Source: Gracilibacillus suaedae (GTDB lineage: Bacteria > Bacillota > Bacilli > Bacillales > Amphibacillaceae). Taken from it: 64,000 nucleotides of DNA. A model generated the notes under the pieces. The model searched no databases. It had not been told where the DNA came from and saw only the letters and a list, made by a program, of their open reading frames with translations. The stretch spans positions 62,001 to 126,000 of the forward strand of contig NZ_JAGFVL010000063.1 of the NCBI RefSeq assembly GCF_017599345.1. Reading direction: 5' to 3'. A program made the translations under genes and the position numbers. Shown here in pieces: positions 18,043-25,444 of the stretch (position 1 is its first letter; each line of letters starts with the position of its first letter).

Positions 18043-18462
18043 ATGTTAAATACCCTCTTAGATGAACTATATGTAAATAATATACAAATAATACTACATG
18101 ACAATAAAAAATTAAAACTAATATATAACAAAAATAATAACATAGAAAAATTAAAACAAAAAATAAAACATAATAAATTAAAAATAATCACTAGATTACA
18201 AGAGAACAAAAAAGCATATGACATTGGTTTCAATATCTATGGTCATGGCGATCTTTATGAGTTTCGCTATGGCTATGGCTCTTATTTATATATAGAAAGG
18301 CATGAGAATGAATTGGTTAGCGTCTATAGGCTTAATTACTTTAAAGGGGGTGTAAAACCCTACAAGGCTAAAATTATCCGCGAAAACTGTTCTTTTGAAC
18401 GAGGTTTTAATGATGCAGCTGGATTTATCCAATGGCTAAAGAAAAGACGAAAAATAGGTTAG
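18043..18462 (+). CDS. Unknown protein with TubC-like N-terminal domain
   Basis: 139 residues behind AGAGGAGGT. Residues 1-55 (LLDELYVNNIQIILHDNKKL, KLKQKIKHNKLKIITRL) resemble a TubC_N-type docking domain. The rest is basic and aromatic (YEFRYGYGSYLYIERHENEL). It lies directly after the candidate origin, suggesting a role in replication, but this is inference. Confidence 0.6.
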   Translation: MLNTLLDELYVNNIQIILHDNKKLKLIYNKNNNIEKLKQKIKHNKLKIITRLQENKKAYDIGFNIYGHGDLYEFRYGYGSYLYIERHENELVSVYRLNYFKGGVKPYKAKIIRENCSFERGFNDAAGFIQWLKKRRKIG

Positions 18463-18474
18463 GAGTGATTCAAG

Positions 18475-18774
18475 ATGTTTCTTGGTAGAGTGCGAGCAAA
18501 AGGAAAAACGTATTTATATTTGAAAAAGTATTGTATAAGAGAAAACTATGAAGCAAATGCAACGATTATTTACGCATTTGGAAGAATAGATAATGCTTTA
18601 AGCAAGATGTATGAATGGAAAAATGACTTTTCTAGCTTTCCATTAGAATTAAAACAACAAGGTTGCACCAAAAAAGATTTATTAAATTGGATTGACACGT
18701 TAGAATCTGGCATACATAAAAGGTCAGGGAGATCATTTATTCATCAACAAAATATCTATGAATTCACAAAGTGA
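18475..18774 (+). CDS. Unknown 99-residue basic protein
   Basis: Preceded by TAGGAGTG and 12 bases after the previous gene, so part of that operon. The protein (MFLGRVRAKGKTYLYLKKYC, SALSKMYEWKND-like middle) is basic and looks mixed alpha/beta. No family is recognised. It ends the early or replication unit. The 286 bases that follow hold a terminator and a pair of TTTTATCATA direct repeats but no gene. Confidence 0.6.
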   Translation: MFLGRVRAKGKTYLYLKKYCIRENYEANATIIYAFGRIDNALSKMYEWKNDFSSFPLELKQQGCTKKDLLNWIDTLESGIHKRSGRSFIHQQNIYEFTK

Positions 18775-18894
18775 TTTCCATTCAATTCAAATGAAACCGT
18801 GCTGTTTATTAATATAAATATATATATTAATTTTTGCACGCCTTTTTGAATGAGTCACCAAGATAATGCACCTTATATTTTTGTTAAATGAAAT

Positions 18895-18927
18895 AAAAAT
18901 CGCTTCTGAGTTTGGAGCGATTTTTTT
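18895..18927 (+). terminator. Intrinsic terminator after the replication module
   Basis: AAAAATCGCT and AGCGATTTTT pair around an 11-base loop, then a run of Ts. It separates the replication genes from the structural module. Confidence 0.85.
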
Positions 18928-19060
18928 GTTTTGAAAAATATTTTTAGAAAAAGTTTTATCATACATATGTTTGGTTTTATCATATGTAATGCTTAAAAAT
19001 CGTGATAACTTTGAATGTAGTTAAAGCAATTTAATCTCATTGCTTTAGGAAGGTGAACGC

Positions 19061-19282
19061 ATGAATAACGAAGAATCCCAAGATGACCAAATAATAGATT
19101 CTATGTCTAGTGATCCACAAGTAGTAGTTCCAGTAGATACACGTGAAATGACGTTGTTTGAAACAGATTCAGGTGTTATTCATATCATTCATGAAATCAC
19201 ACTAGGCGAATTAATAACGTCGACATTAATTATTTTGCTACTGATATTTATGTTAATTAGTCACGTTATCAGGAGGTTTTAA
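19061..19282 (+). CDS. Single-TM mini-protein, first gene of the filamentous module
   Basis: 73 residues. An acidic N-terminal half (NNEESQDDQIIDSMSSD) is followed by one C-terminal TM helix (LITSTLIILLLIFMLISHV) and a basic tail IRRF. This is the acidic-TM-basic layout of inovirus virion proteins. RBS is AGGAAGGTGA. Possible minor coat protein; no sequence family is recognised. Confidence 0.6.
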   Translation: MNNEESQDDQIIDSMSSDPQVVVPVDTREMTLFETDSGVIHIIHEITLGELITSTLIILLLIFMLISHVIRRF

Positions 19283-19284
19283 AG

Positions 19285-19422
19285 GTGTTTGAGGTCGTAG
19301 ACTATTCCGTTTTAGAAATAGTATTGGTTTACATAGCTTTTTTATCAGCTTGCCTTTTGATCTTCCCGATTGTTCGTCTAGTATTAACAGCATTTGAAAG
19401 GGGATCTGGTCTATGGAGGTAG
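19285..19422 (+). CDS. 45-residue single-TM mini-protein
   Basis: GTG start behind AGGAGG. One central hydrophobic helix (IVLVYIAFLSACLLIFPIV) and a basic end (FERGSGLWR). Its stop overlaps the start of the next gene. The size and layout resemble pVII/pIX-type minor coat proteins of filamentous phages. Confidence 0.5.
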   Translation: MFEVVDYSVLEIVLVYIAFLSACLLIFPIVRLVLTAFERGSGLWR

Positions 19423-19553
19423 GCGGTTTAATGGCGCAAGCCTTCAAGGTTTTACTAGGAAACCCGGACATAATGGCTGTTATTATAAGTTGGGCTGTCT
19501 TTGTTGCTCTCCTTTTCACAGCCGTTAGTATATATAAATTTATTAAAGGTTAA
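19413..19553 (+). CDS. 46-residue single-TM mini-protein
   Basis: The ATG lies inside the end of the preceding gene. The hydrophobic helix is IMAVIISWAVFVALLFTAV, with tail YKFIKG. A second ATG six codons on is possible. Same layout as its neighbours. Confidence 0.5.
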   Translation: MEVGGLMAQAFKVLLGNPDIMAVIISWAVFVALLFTAVSIYKFIKG

Positions 19554-19569
19554 AGGAGGTAACAAACTA

Positions 19570-19725
19570 ATGCAAGGTGTTTGGGATTGGTCGTTTTTTT
19601 GGGACGCTTTCGAGTTTTTTATGAAAACAGTAGCGCCGTTCCTTATGTTAATTGTGGCGGTGGTGGCAGTTGGTTTATTGCTGTTAGTAGTTATTAGAGC
19701 CGTCAGAAACGGAAGGGATTCATAA
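19570..19725 (+). CDS. 51-residue single-TM mini-protein
   Basis: ATG at 19570 behind AAAGGAGGTAACAA; the longer frame upstream is the previous gene's region. Trp/Phe-rich N-terminus (VWDWSFFWDAFEFF), TM helix (PFLMLIVAVVAVGLLLLVV), then RAVRNGRDS. Its stop overlaps the next ATG. Confidence 0.55.
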   Translation: MQGVWDWSFFWDAFEFFMKTVAPFLMLIVAVVAVGLLLLVVIRAVRNGRDS

Positions 19726-19934
19726 TGTTTTATAGCATTACCTTTTGGACTAATGAGAGCATGTCAGAGTTTTGGGGATACGTTAAGATGTTGCTCGAAA
19801 CTATTCAACCAGGCATTATGCTAACCGTTGCAATTGTTTTAGCCGGTGCATTGGTCGGGGTTGTCGTAAGGTCTTTCAAAAAGACCGAAGATGACGAAAA
19901 CAACGATCGAGATTATGAAATAAGGCGCTATTAA
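19725..19934 (+). CDS. 69-residue single-TM mini-protein
   Basis: The ATG overlaps the previous stop (TAATG). The layout parallels the 51-residue neighbour (FWGYVKMLLETIQPGIMLTV), with a TM helix and a longer charged tail (RSFKKTEDDENNDRDYE). This suggests the two are diverged paralogs. Confidence 0.55.
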   Translation: MFYSITFWTNESMSEFWGYVKMLLETIQPGIMLTVAIVLAGALVGVVVRSFKKTEDDENNDRDYEIRRY

Positions 19935-20000
19935 TCGTTAATAATCGGGGTTTACCCGGTATTATATAATTTTAAATTTTAATAAGGGAGGAATTTTATA

Positions 20001-20177
20001 ATGAGTATCGATTGGTCAGGTCTTTCATTACCGTTTGATGTAGGTGATTTAATTGCAAGTGGTAACGGACTATTGGGAATGATCGGGGGCTTTGTATTAG
20101 TTGCACTAGCTTTCATCTTTGTTCCAAAAGTTATTACACTTATTCGTCAGTCATTTTCAGCAGCAAGAGGTAAATAA
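20001..20177 (+). CDS. Major coat-like protein, copy 1
   Basis: 58 residues behind GGGAGG. N-terminal amphipathic acidic part (SIDWSGLSLPFDVGDLIASG), one TM helix (GMIGGFVLVALAFIFVP), and a basic C-terminus (KVITLIRQSFSAARGK). This is the architecture of inovirus pVIII without a cleaved leader. Two further paralogs follow. A TATAAT with a GGG/CCC mini-hairpin lies 30 bases upstream, consistent with a dedicated strong promoter. Confidence 0.72.
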   Translation: MSIDWSGLSLPFDVGDLIASGNGLLGMIGGFVLVALAFIFVPKVITLIRQSFSAARGK

Positions 20178-20215
20178 TCCTTTAATTCTATTTTAAGAAA
20201 GTGAGGTAATACAAC

Positions 20216-20407
20216 ATGGAAGAAGGAACTACAGGCATTGATTGGTCGGGTCTTTCCTTACCGTTTGATGTAGGAGATTTAATCACAAGTGGTAACGGAC
20301 TATTAGGAATGATCGGGGGCTTTGTGTTAGTTGCACTAGCTTTCATATTCGTTCCGAAAGTTATTACACTTATTCGTCAATCATTTTCAGCAGCAAGAGG
20401 TAAATAG
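20216..20407 (+). CDS. Major coat-like protein, copy 2
   Basis: 63 residues. From the IDWSGLSLPFDVGDLI segment on it is nearly identical to copy 1 (one difference, Ala to Thr), with a different N-terminal start MEEGTTG. Its near identity at protein level and its own RBS (AAGTGAGG) point to recent duplication or dosage use. A strong terminator follows it. Confidence 0.72.
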   Translation: MEEGTTGIDWSGLSLPFDVGDLITSGNGLLGMIGGFVLVALAFIFVPKVITLIRQSFSAARGK

Positions 20408-20424
20408 TTTTAAGAGTGGATGGC

Positions 20425-20469
20425 AAAAAGCCGGGTAGATAGTTTTAAATGCTATCCTCCCGGCTTTTT
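20425..20469 (+). terminator. Terminator after the second coat gene
   Basis: AAAAAGCCGGG and CCCGGCTTTTT arms with additional inner pairing (TAGATAG with CTATCCT). It lies within the structural operon between coat copies 2 and 3, so it should leave the coat genes in excess over downstream genes, as after gene VIII in Ff phages. Confidence 0.85.
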
Positions 20470-20492
20470 GCTTTGGAAGGAGGTTTAATGTA

Positions 20493-20774
20493 ATGGGAAT
20501 TGATTGGTCAGGTCTTTCGTTACCTTTTGATGTGGGGGAACTAATAACAAGTGGTAGCGGTCTTTTGGGGTTTGTAGGTGCTTTTGTGTTGGTTGGTTTA
20601 GCATTTGTTTTTATTCCCCTAGTTATTGAAATGATTTTCGTTAGTATTAGGACATTTCAAGATAACAAAATAAATAAGGATAGCCCTAGACATAAAAGAA
20701 GATATTCAGAGGCTATATATACAAATGTGTTTGAAGATAGAATTTATTCAGCAAAAAAGAGGTTTCGGAGGTAA
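20493..20774 (+). CDS. Coat-like protein copy 3 with extended basic tail
   Basis: 93 residues. The first 50 match copies 1 and 2 (GIDWSGLSLPFDVGELITSG, TM helix), but after the TM it continues with a 40-residue tail rich in Lys and Arg (SPRHKRRYSEA, AKKRFRR). The tail could contact DNA or the assembly ATPase. Being beyond the terminator, it should be made in lower amount, so a minor virion protein is likely. Confidence 0.68.
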   Translation: MGIDWSGLSLPFDVGELITSGSGLLGFVGAFVLVGLAFVFIPLVIEMIFVSIRTFQDNKINKDSPRHKRRYSEAIYTNVFEDRIYSAKKRFRR

Positions 20775-20780
20775 TAGATC

Positions 20781-21839
20781 ATGAAAAAGATTTTACCTTT
20801 GTTTCTATTAATATTTATAGCTTTACCAGTTAATGTTTTTGCTGCCGGAATAACTAGCAGCGAATACAACAGCAGCGAGGATATTTATTATGTGTACCTG
20901 GACTTATCCGGGGTTTCCTCATTCAATATTACACACAATGATACCGGAGCAAGTTTTGATTATGACGTTGTTCCAGGCGGTGACTATACAACGCTAACTT
21001 GCAACGGTTCATATACTTATACGTTTTACGATTCATCCGAAAATGTGGTGGCAACGGAAAGCGTAGGGGCTTCATTAATCCAAAATGAGAATGCGGATTG
21101 TGAAGGTGACGAGGACGACGGTAGCAACAATGATGGAAGTGGCAGTAATTGTGGGTGCATATTCAATACACCAGGATGGCAAGAATACCTGGATAAAATA
21201 GACGACGTTATAGGAGCGATTCCCCCGGCTCCCAATTGGGGAAATGTAGCCGATACGTTTAGGGATTCGATTGTGCCGAGTTTAATAGGCGGTATAGAGA
21301 ACATGCTAGGAAGCCCGCCCGGACAAATGTCTGCTCCTGGTTATCCGTCAGACATGGACGACGGTAATTTACAAGAGCCAACCGGACAAGAAAACTCAGG
21401 GCTTGAAGGTTTCGACGATAGCGATATTAAAGACCAAGCGCCGGACGTAGATTTCAGAGAAGACGATAGTGGAGGGTTTGATATTGACAATCCTATAGAC
21501 GCTATGCCGGAGCAAGAAGTATTTGAGCCGGAAGAACCCGACAACCCAAGACCAGGAGAACCGGAAGAGCCGGAGAACCCAACACCAACACCTGAGGAAC
21601 CGGAAAACCCGATACCAGGAGAACCGGAAGAACCCGAAAACCCAGCACCAACACCAAGCGAACCGGACAACCCGGCTCCTGTACCGGAAGAAGGAGGCAA
21701 CCCAACACCGATACCGGAGGAAGGGGAAAACGAAGCCCCAACACCAGGAGAAACAGAAGGAAACTTCCCAATGCCTGGAGATAGTGATGGGGGTTATCCA
21801 ATGCCGGGAGGAAATAACGGGGACTTTCCTATGCCGTAA
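20781..21839 (+). CDS. Secreted Pro/Glu-rich repeat protein, candidate virion or surface protein
   Basis: 352 residues. A signal peptide (KKILPLFLLIFIALPVNVFA) is followed by a beta-rich domain, an Asp/Gly linker, CGCIF and a helical region. From about residue 245 come repeats of the form EPEEPENPTP, PIPGEPEEPENPAP and others. The end carries three PMPG-type motifs. There is no C-terminal TM or LPXTG. It lies 6 bases after coat copy 3. Possible pIII-like spike or wall-spanning protein; function unproven. Confidence 0.6.
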   Translation: MKKILPLFLLIFIALPVNVFAAGITSSEYNSSEDIYYVYLDLSGVSSFNITHNDTGASFDYDVVPGGDYTTLTCNGSYTYTFYDSSENVVATESVGASLIQNENADCEGDEDDGSNNDGSGSNCGCIFNTPGWQEYLDKIDDVIGAIPPAPNWGNVADTFRDSIVPSLIGGIENMLGSPPGQMSAPGYPSDMDDGNLQEPTGQENSGLEGFDDSDIKDQAPDVDFREDDSGGFDIDNPIDAMPEQEVFEPEEPDNPRPGEPEEPENPTPTPEEPENPIPGEPEEPENPAPTPSEPDNPAPVPEEGGNPTPIPEEGENEAPTPGETEGNFPMPGDSDGGYPMPGGNNGDFPMP

Positions 21840-21856
21840 AAGAAAGGAGCGAACCT

Positions 21857-23281
21857 ATGAGAAAAATAATGTTTATGCTTGCGGTGGCATTAACACTATC
21901 ACTTATTCCATTAAGCAACGTATTTGCAAGCACCTATGACTATCATGATGGCTTGCTAGACGATAGCGAAAACATTGCAGACACCGACCTTCCAAAAGGC
22001 GGGTATGATAACGACCTAAACACCGGAACAGGTACAACATACGGCGGTAAATGGTTTATTGAATTTGTCAACCCGGTTGATATTATTGCTTATTATATCG
22101 AAGGTACTGGTGGTAATGGTGCGTGGCGGTTTTACTTTCATGACGGAACAGAAATAGTTTTGAATGATTATGCAAAGTATGGTTATTTTGAATTTGATCA
22201 AGTCTTTAGTGGGGTTGAACGAATAGAGATTGAACACGATGGTAGCTCTTATAACCTGATTAAAGAAGTTGATTTCTTTTCTGCTCCTACGGACGATTTA
22301 ACACCACCAGGAGAGGTTAGTAATTTAACAATAAATGAAGGATACAACAGCTTAGATTTAAGTTGGTCAAACCCTAATGATGATGATTTTTCCGGTGTTA
22401 ATATTTATCAAGATGATGTGTTGATCAAGGAAGGATTAAAAGATAATCAATCCTATAAATTAAATGATTTAGGAGATAACACAACCTATCAATTTAAAAT
22501 TACTACTGTAGACATATTCGGGAATGAATCAGAAGGAAAAACAATAGAAGGAACAACGCTAGAAATTGTGGATAGTGACGGCGACGGCATACCCGATCAT
22601 GAAGACGAATACCCGGACGACCCGGAAAACACACCACCACCGGAAAACGCCGAAGAAGTGCCGGAAGTAGAAAACTTAGAAATTGAAGCAACACCGGAAA
22701 GGGTAGACTTGTCCTGGAACAACCCACCAAAATATTTTGGAAAAGCGACGATCTACCGGAAAACGACCGGAACCGTTACAAGTTTCAATATAAATGATCT
22801 GAATCCTTTTGCAGCACAAACGGTTTATGCTGCCGAAGATTACGAACCGTTATTTGAGACAAATGGAACAACCTTTGCCGATCTTAGCGTAAACGAAAAC
22901 GATCAATACGAGTATAAAGTGACTAACACCTATGAAGGCATAGAAAGTAGTGGGGTAACGGTGCAAACAACTATCCCGGAACCTCCACTTGTTGACACTT
23001 CCGATATGACGCTGCCTTTTGGTGTAGAGGGATTAATAGAAAGTGGTAACGGCTTATTACTATTGATCGGGGGCTTTGTGTTATTGGCATTAGCTTTTAT
23101 CTTTGTACCGAAAGTAATAGCAGCTATAAGGCAATCCTTTTCCGGTAGTAATGGAGCAGCACAAACAGCAGCACCAGGAACCAGGTTAACCGAAAGACAA
23201 CAAAAGATAGTGACCGGTCAGAAACAACGAGAACCGAGAGCGCCACGTATACCGAGGGAACCGAGACAAGGGAGGACATAA
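21857..23281 (+). CDS. Adhesin with FN3-like domains fused to a coat-protein-like module
   Basis: 474 residues. Signal peptide (to about residue 25), a beta-sandwich domain (about 30-145), an FN3-like domain (about 150-235), a Ca-binding thrombospondin-3-like loop DSDGDGIPDHEDEYPDDPEN, and a second FN3-like domain. Around residues 380-430 a coat-like module appears: TLPFGVEGLIESGNGLL, then GGFVLLALAFIFVPKVI and IRQSFSGSNG, closely matching the major coat proteins. A basic Pro/Arg-rich tail ends it. It is best explained as a receptor-binding tip protein anchored by its coat domain. Confidence 0.75.
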   Translation: MRKIMFMLAVALTLSLIPLSNVFASTYDYHDGLLDDSENIADTDLPKGGYDNDLNTGTGTTYGGKWFIEFVNPVDIIAYYIEGTGGNGAWRFYFHDGTEIVLNDYAKYGYFEFDQVFSGVERIEIEHDGSSYNLIKEVDFFSAPTDDLTPPGEVSNLTINEGYNSLDLSWSNPNDDDFSGVNIYQDDVLIKEGLKDNQSYKLNDLGDNTTYQFKITTVDIFGNESEGKTIEGTTLEIVDSDGDGIPDHEDEYPDDPENTPPPENAEEVPEVENLEIEATPERVDLSWNNPPKYFGKATIYRKTTGTVTSFNINDLNPFAAQTVYAAEDYEPLFETNGTTFADLSVNENDQYEYKVTNTYEGIESSGVTVQTTIPEPPLVDTSDMTLPFGVEGLIESGNGLLLLIGGFVLLALAFIFVPKVIAAIRQSFSGSNGAAQTAAPGTRLTERQQKIVTGQKQREPRAPRIPREPRQGRT

Positions 23282-23283
23282 CT

Positions 23284-23442
23284 ATGAATAGCGATTTATT
23301 ACAAGCGACAATAGAAGTGGTTTTTATGGGGCATATGATGTATGTTGCCCCCTTTCTTCTCCTTATGATGTCGATTTTGTTTATTGATAGGATTGTAGAC
23401 TTTATTAAATCGATCGTAGCAAGCAAAAGGACAGGTTACTAA
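23284..23442 (+). CDS. 52-residue single-TM protein
   Basis: It starts two bases after the adhesin stop and its stop overlaps the next ATG. One hydrophobic helix (YVAPFLLLMMSILFIDRIV) and a basic end (SIVASKRTGY). Probably a minor coat or assembly component. Confidence 0.5.
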   Translation: MNSDLLQATIEVVFMGHMMYVAPFLLLMMSILFIDRIVDFIKSIVASKRTGY

Positions 23443-23891
23443 TGGGGATTATAGGTGATGTTTTATCCTGGATAGGTAATTTAATATGGGGCGCTATTCA
23501 ATGGCTGTTAGAGGGCATAGGAAACTTTATTCAAACGCTAATAGATATTATCGTAGCCTTTTTCCAAGTTATTTATGATCTTATCCAGGGCTTGCTTTAT
23601 TTGCTCTATATGATTGGTGTAATAGCCGTTAAGTTGTTTCAAGTGTTACTAGAAGCCGGAGGGCTATTGTGGTCGCTTGCGGTTGGCTTTGCTCGAACAT
23701 TAGGAAGTTTAGCTTATAGTCCACAATCTAGTGGCGGTCATGGTTATTCCGATATGGTGGGGCGATTATTTGATAATCTCACACCGTTACAGCTTGAGCC
23801 GATAGCTTACATTTTATTATTTGCTATATGGTTTACTACAGCAATCGGAGCAATGAAATTAATCTCAAGTATACGAGTTGGGGGCGATTAG
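23442..23891 (+). CDS. Multi-TM membrane protein, pVI-like candidate
   Basis: 149 residues. A long amphipathic and hydrophobic N-terminal half (GIIGDVLSWIGNLIWGAIQW and onwards to about residue 85), a short hydrophilic loop (PQSSGGHGYSDMVGRLFD), and a TM at 120-142. Size and position between the tip protein and the ATPase fit a pVI-type minor coat protein. Overlaps the previous gene by one base. Confidence 0.55.
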   Translation: MGIIGDVLSWIGNLIWGAIQWLLEGIGNFIQTLIDIIVAFFQVIYDLIQGLLYLLYMIGVIAVKLFQVLLEAGGLLWSLAVGFARTLGSLAYSPQSSGGHGYSDMVGRLFDNLTPLQLEPIAYILLFAIWFTTAIGAMKLISSIRVGGD

Positions 23892-24173
23892 ATGGACGTA
23901 TTAGAAACCATTAAAAGCTTTATAGATAAGATATTCCAACCCCCTATAGGCTTTCTTGATCTTGCTATTGAAAGAATCCAGAGCGTTCAGTTAGTGACAG
24001 CCCAGGGCATAGATATAGGTTCATATTTTGCAGTATTTGGAGACTTGCCTGGTGTATGGCAAATGGTAGTCTCTTCTATTTTGCTCTCCACTGTGCTGTT
24101 AGGCACACTATTAATCTTTAGGTCAGTTATGAGAATGTACTATAGCGTGAAAGAAGGTGTTAAGTGGTGGTAG
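23892..24173 (+). CDS. 93-residue membrane protein
   Basis: It begins immediately after the preceding stop codon. The N-terminal half is amphipathic (LETIKSFIDKIFQPPIGFLD) and the C-terminal TM is VVSSILLSTVLLGTLLIF, followed by a basic tail (RSVMRMYYSVKEGVKWW). Similar layout to coat proteins; unrecognised. Confidence 0.5.
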   Translation: MDVLETIKSFIDKIFQPPIGFLDLAIERIQSVQLVTAQGIDIGSYFAVFGDLPGVWQMVVSSILLSTVLLGTLLIFRSVMRMYYSVKEGVKWW

Positions 24174-24295
24174 GCGTGTTGGAGCCTATTTTTATAGCGT
24201 TGAAATTTGCGGTTATTTGCATGTTTGTTTATCTAATGTTTGTTATCTGCGTCAAATTGACTTATCAAATCAAAAAAATAAAGGAGCGAAAATAA
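24164..24295 (+). CDS. 43-residue single-TM mini-protein
   Basis: GTG start (24164 or 24167) overlapping the end of the previous gene. One TM helix (FAVICMFVYLMFVICVKL) and the basic tail YQIKKIKERK. The next ATG starts one base after its stop. Confidence 0.45.
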   Translation: MVVGVLEPIFIALKFAVICMFVYLMFVICVKLTYQIKKIKERK

Positions 24296-24433
24296 ATGGT
24301 AGACGCATTTTTCTATATGTTTGTTGTTGGAGCCGGGACAAGTGCCGGGGTTGCAAGTGTTGTCTTTGTCTCCTGGAAGGTATACCAACGATCAGCCAAT
24401 AAACAACCAAAAAGAAAACGAAAGGTAGTGTAA
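24296..24433 (+). CDS. 45-residue single-TM mini-protein
   Basis: Behind AAGGAGCG. The hydrophobic part is YMFVVGAGTSAGVASVVFV, followed by a strongly basic tail (NKQPKRKRKVV). The basic tail could contact packaged DNA. Unrecognised. Confidence 0.5.
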   Translation: MVDAFFYMFVVGAGTSAGVASVVFVSWKVYQRSANKQPKRKRKVV

Positions 24434-24436
24434 TAA

Positions 24437-24829
24437 ATGGGATTATTTAACCGGAATAAGACGGAAGACGAATTTAACCTTGAAACGGATGACTTACTAA
24501 TAGTTTTCGATAACGATAAGAAAACGAGTGATATTAAGCATGTAACAGATATTACAGACGATTCCGTTATTTGTATGGGGTATTATAAAGTGCCCCTGGC
24601 AGATTGTGAGATTACAGTAGGCGAAATGGGGCGCAATTTCTTTTATCGTGCTCCTTCTCGATCTGTCGAAGAAACAGAACGACTTGCACAATTAGAAATG
24701 AATACCGTACTTAGTCAGATTACAGCATATCAGCCCCCGGCTTTACCTAGTAGCCTAGATTGGACGAAAGGATTATTAATAGCTTTGATCTTTATTGCAT
24801 TTATCATTATTGCAGTTGTAGCAACTTAA
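24437..24829 (+). CDS. Tail-anchored membrane protein
   Basis: 130 residues. A soluble acidic domain (about 1-105, with DDLLIVFDNDKKTSD) precedes one C-terminal TM helix (GLLIALIFIAFIIIAVVAT). It faces the cytoplasm if inserted tail-first. It may be a membrane partner of the nearby ATPase, which itself lacks a TM helix; this is inference. Confidence 0.55.
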   Translation: MGLFNRNKTEDEFNLETDDLLIVFDNDKKTSDIKHVTDITDDSVICMGYYKVPLADCEITVGEMGRNFFYRAPSRSVEETERLAQLEMNTVLSQITAYQPPALPSSLDWTKGLLIALIFIAFIIIAVVAT

Positions 24830-24847
24830 TAACCAGGAGGGAAAAAC

Positions 24848-25036
24848 ATGGACGAGACACAAAAGTTATATTGCATGATCTATGAACTAAAAGGAATTGT
24901 AAATAGTTTAAGTGACGCTGCAAGTTATGATGAACAATTTGATAACCCACTTTTGGAAAATGTGCAGTGCCAAGTAAACGAGATTGTAAATCACATAGAA
25001 AAACCGAGTAAAAGCGTGTTGCTAGAAGGCTCTTAG
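24848..25036 (+). CDS. 62-residue soluble protein, unknown
   Basis: RBS AGGAGGG. Helical and acidic (MDETQKLYCMIYELKGIV), two Cys. It lies in the assembly operon between the tail-anchored protein and the pre-ATPase gene. No family is recognised. Confidence 0.5.
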   Translation: MDETQKLYCMIYELKGIVNSLSDAASYDEQFDNPLLENVQCQVNEIVNHIEKPSKSVLLEGS

Positions 25037-25075
25037 GCTTAACGAAATCGAAATAGAAAGGTAGTTGGTCACTCA

Positions 25076-25444
25076 ATGCAAAATACAGAGCAACAAAATG
25101 CACATTCAAATGCCGATAAGCTGCAATCTGTTATAAGTGATGATCTTTTCCCCCAGGTGCAGCACATATCAGACGTAAAACAAGTAATCGAGGAAATGCA
25201 AGGCAAGTCACAGAACTTACGAGAACCGCAAGTCAAGGCTTTGCTTTTCCTGGAACGATTAGGACAAAACGAATATTTACACAAAGAAGGCAGCCCCTAT
25301 AAAGAACTAATTGAATATATCAAGAAACAAGGTAAGACAGACGTTGCAAACCCGGAATATTACCTGGATACGATCGAGGCATTAATACCGAAACCACCGA
25401 AACCGATCGTAATGGCTCCGGATGGAAAGGGGGCAAAACGATAA
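25076..25444 (+). CDS. 122-residue soluble protein upstream of the ATPase
   Basis: Helical protein ending in a Pro/Lys-rich tail (IPKPPKPIVMAPDGKGAKR). Its stop overlaps the ATPase start by one base (TAATG), so the two are translationally coupled. Possibly an adaptor for the ATPase. No family is recognised. Confidence 0.55.
   Translation: MQNTEQQNAHSNADKLQSVISDDLFPQVQHISDVKQVIEEMQGKSQNLREPQVKALLFLERLGQNEYLHKEGSPYKELIEYIKKQGKTDVANPEYYLDTIEALIPKPPKPIVMAPDGKGAKR

Noticed and set aside
21341-21801. Long minus-strand frames opposite the Pro/Glu repeat gene
   Set aside because: Their Ser/Gly or Leu/Pro-rich repeats are mirror products of the plus-strand EPENP repeats.
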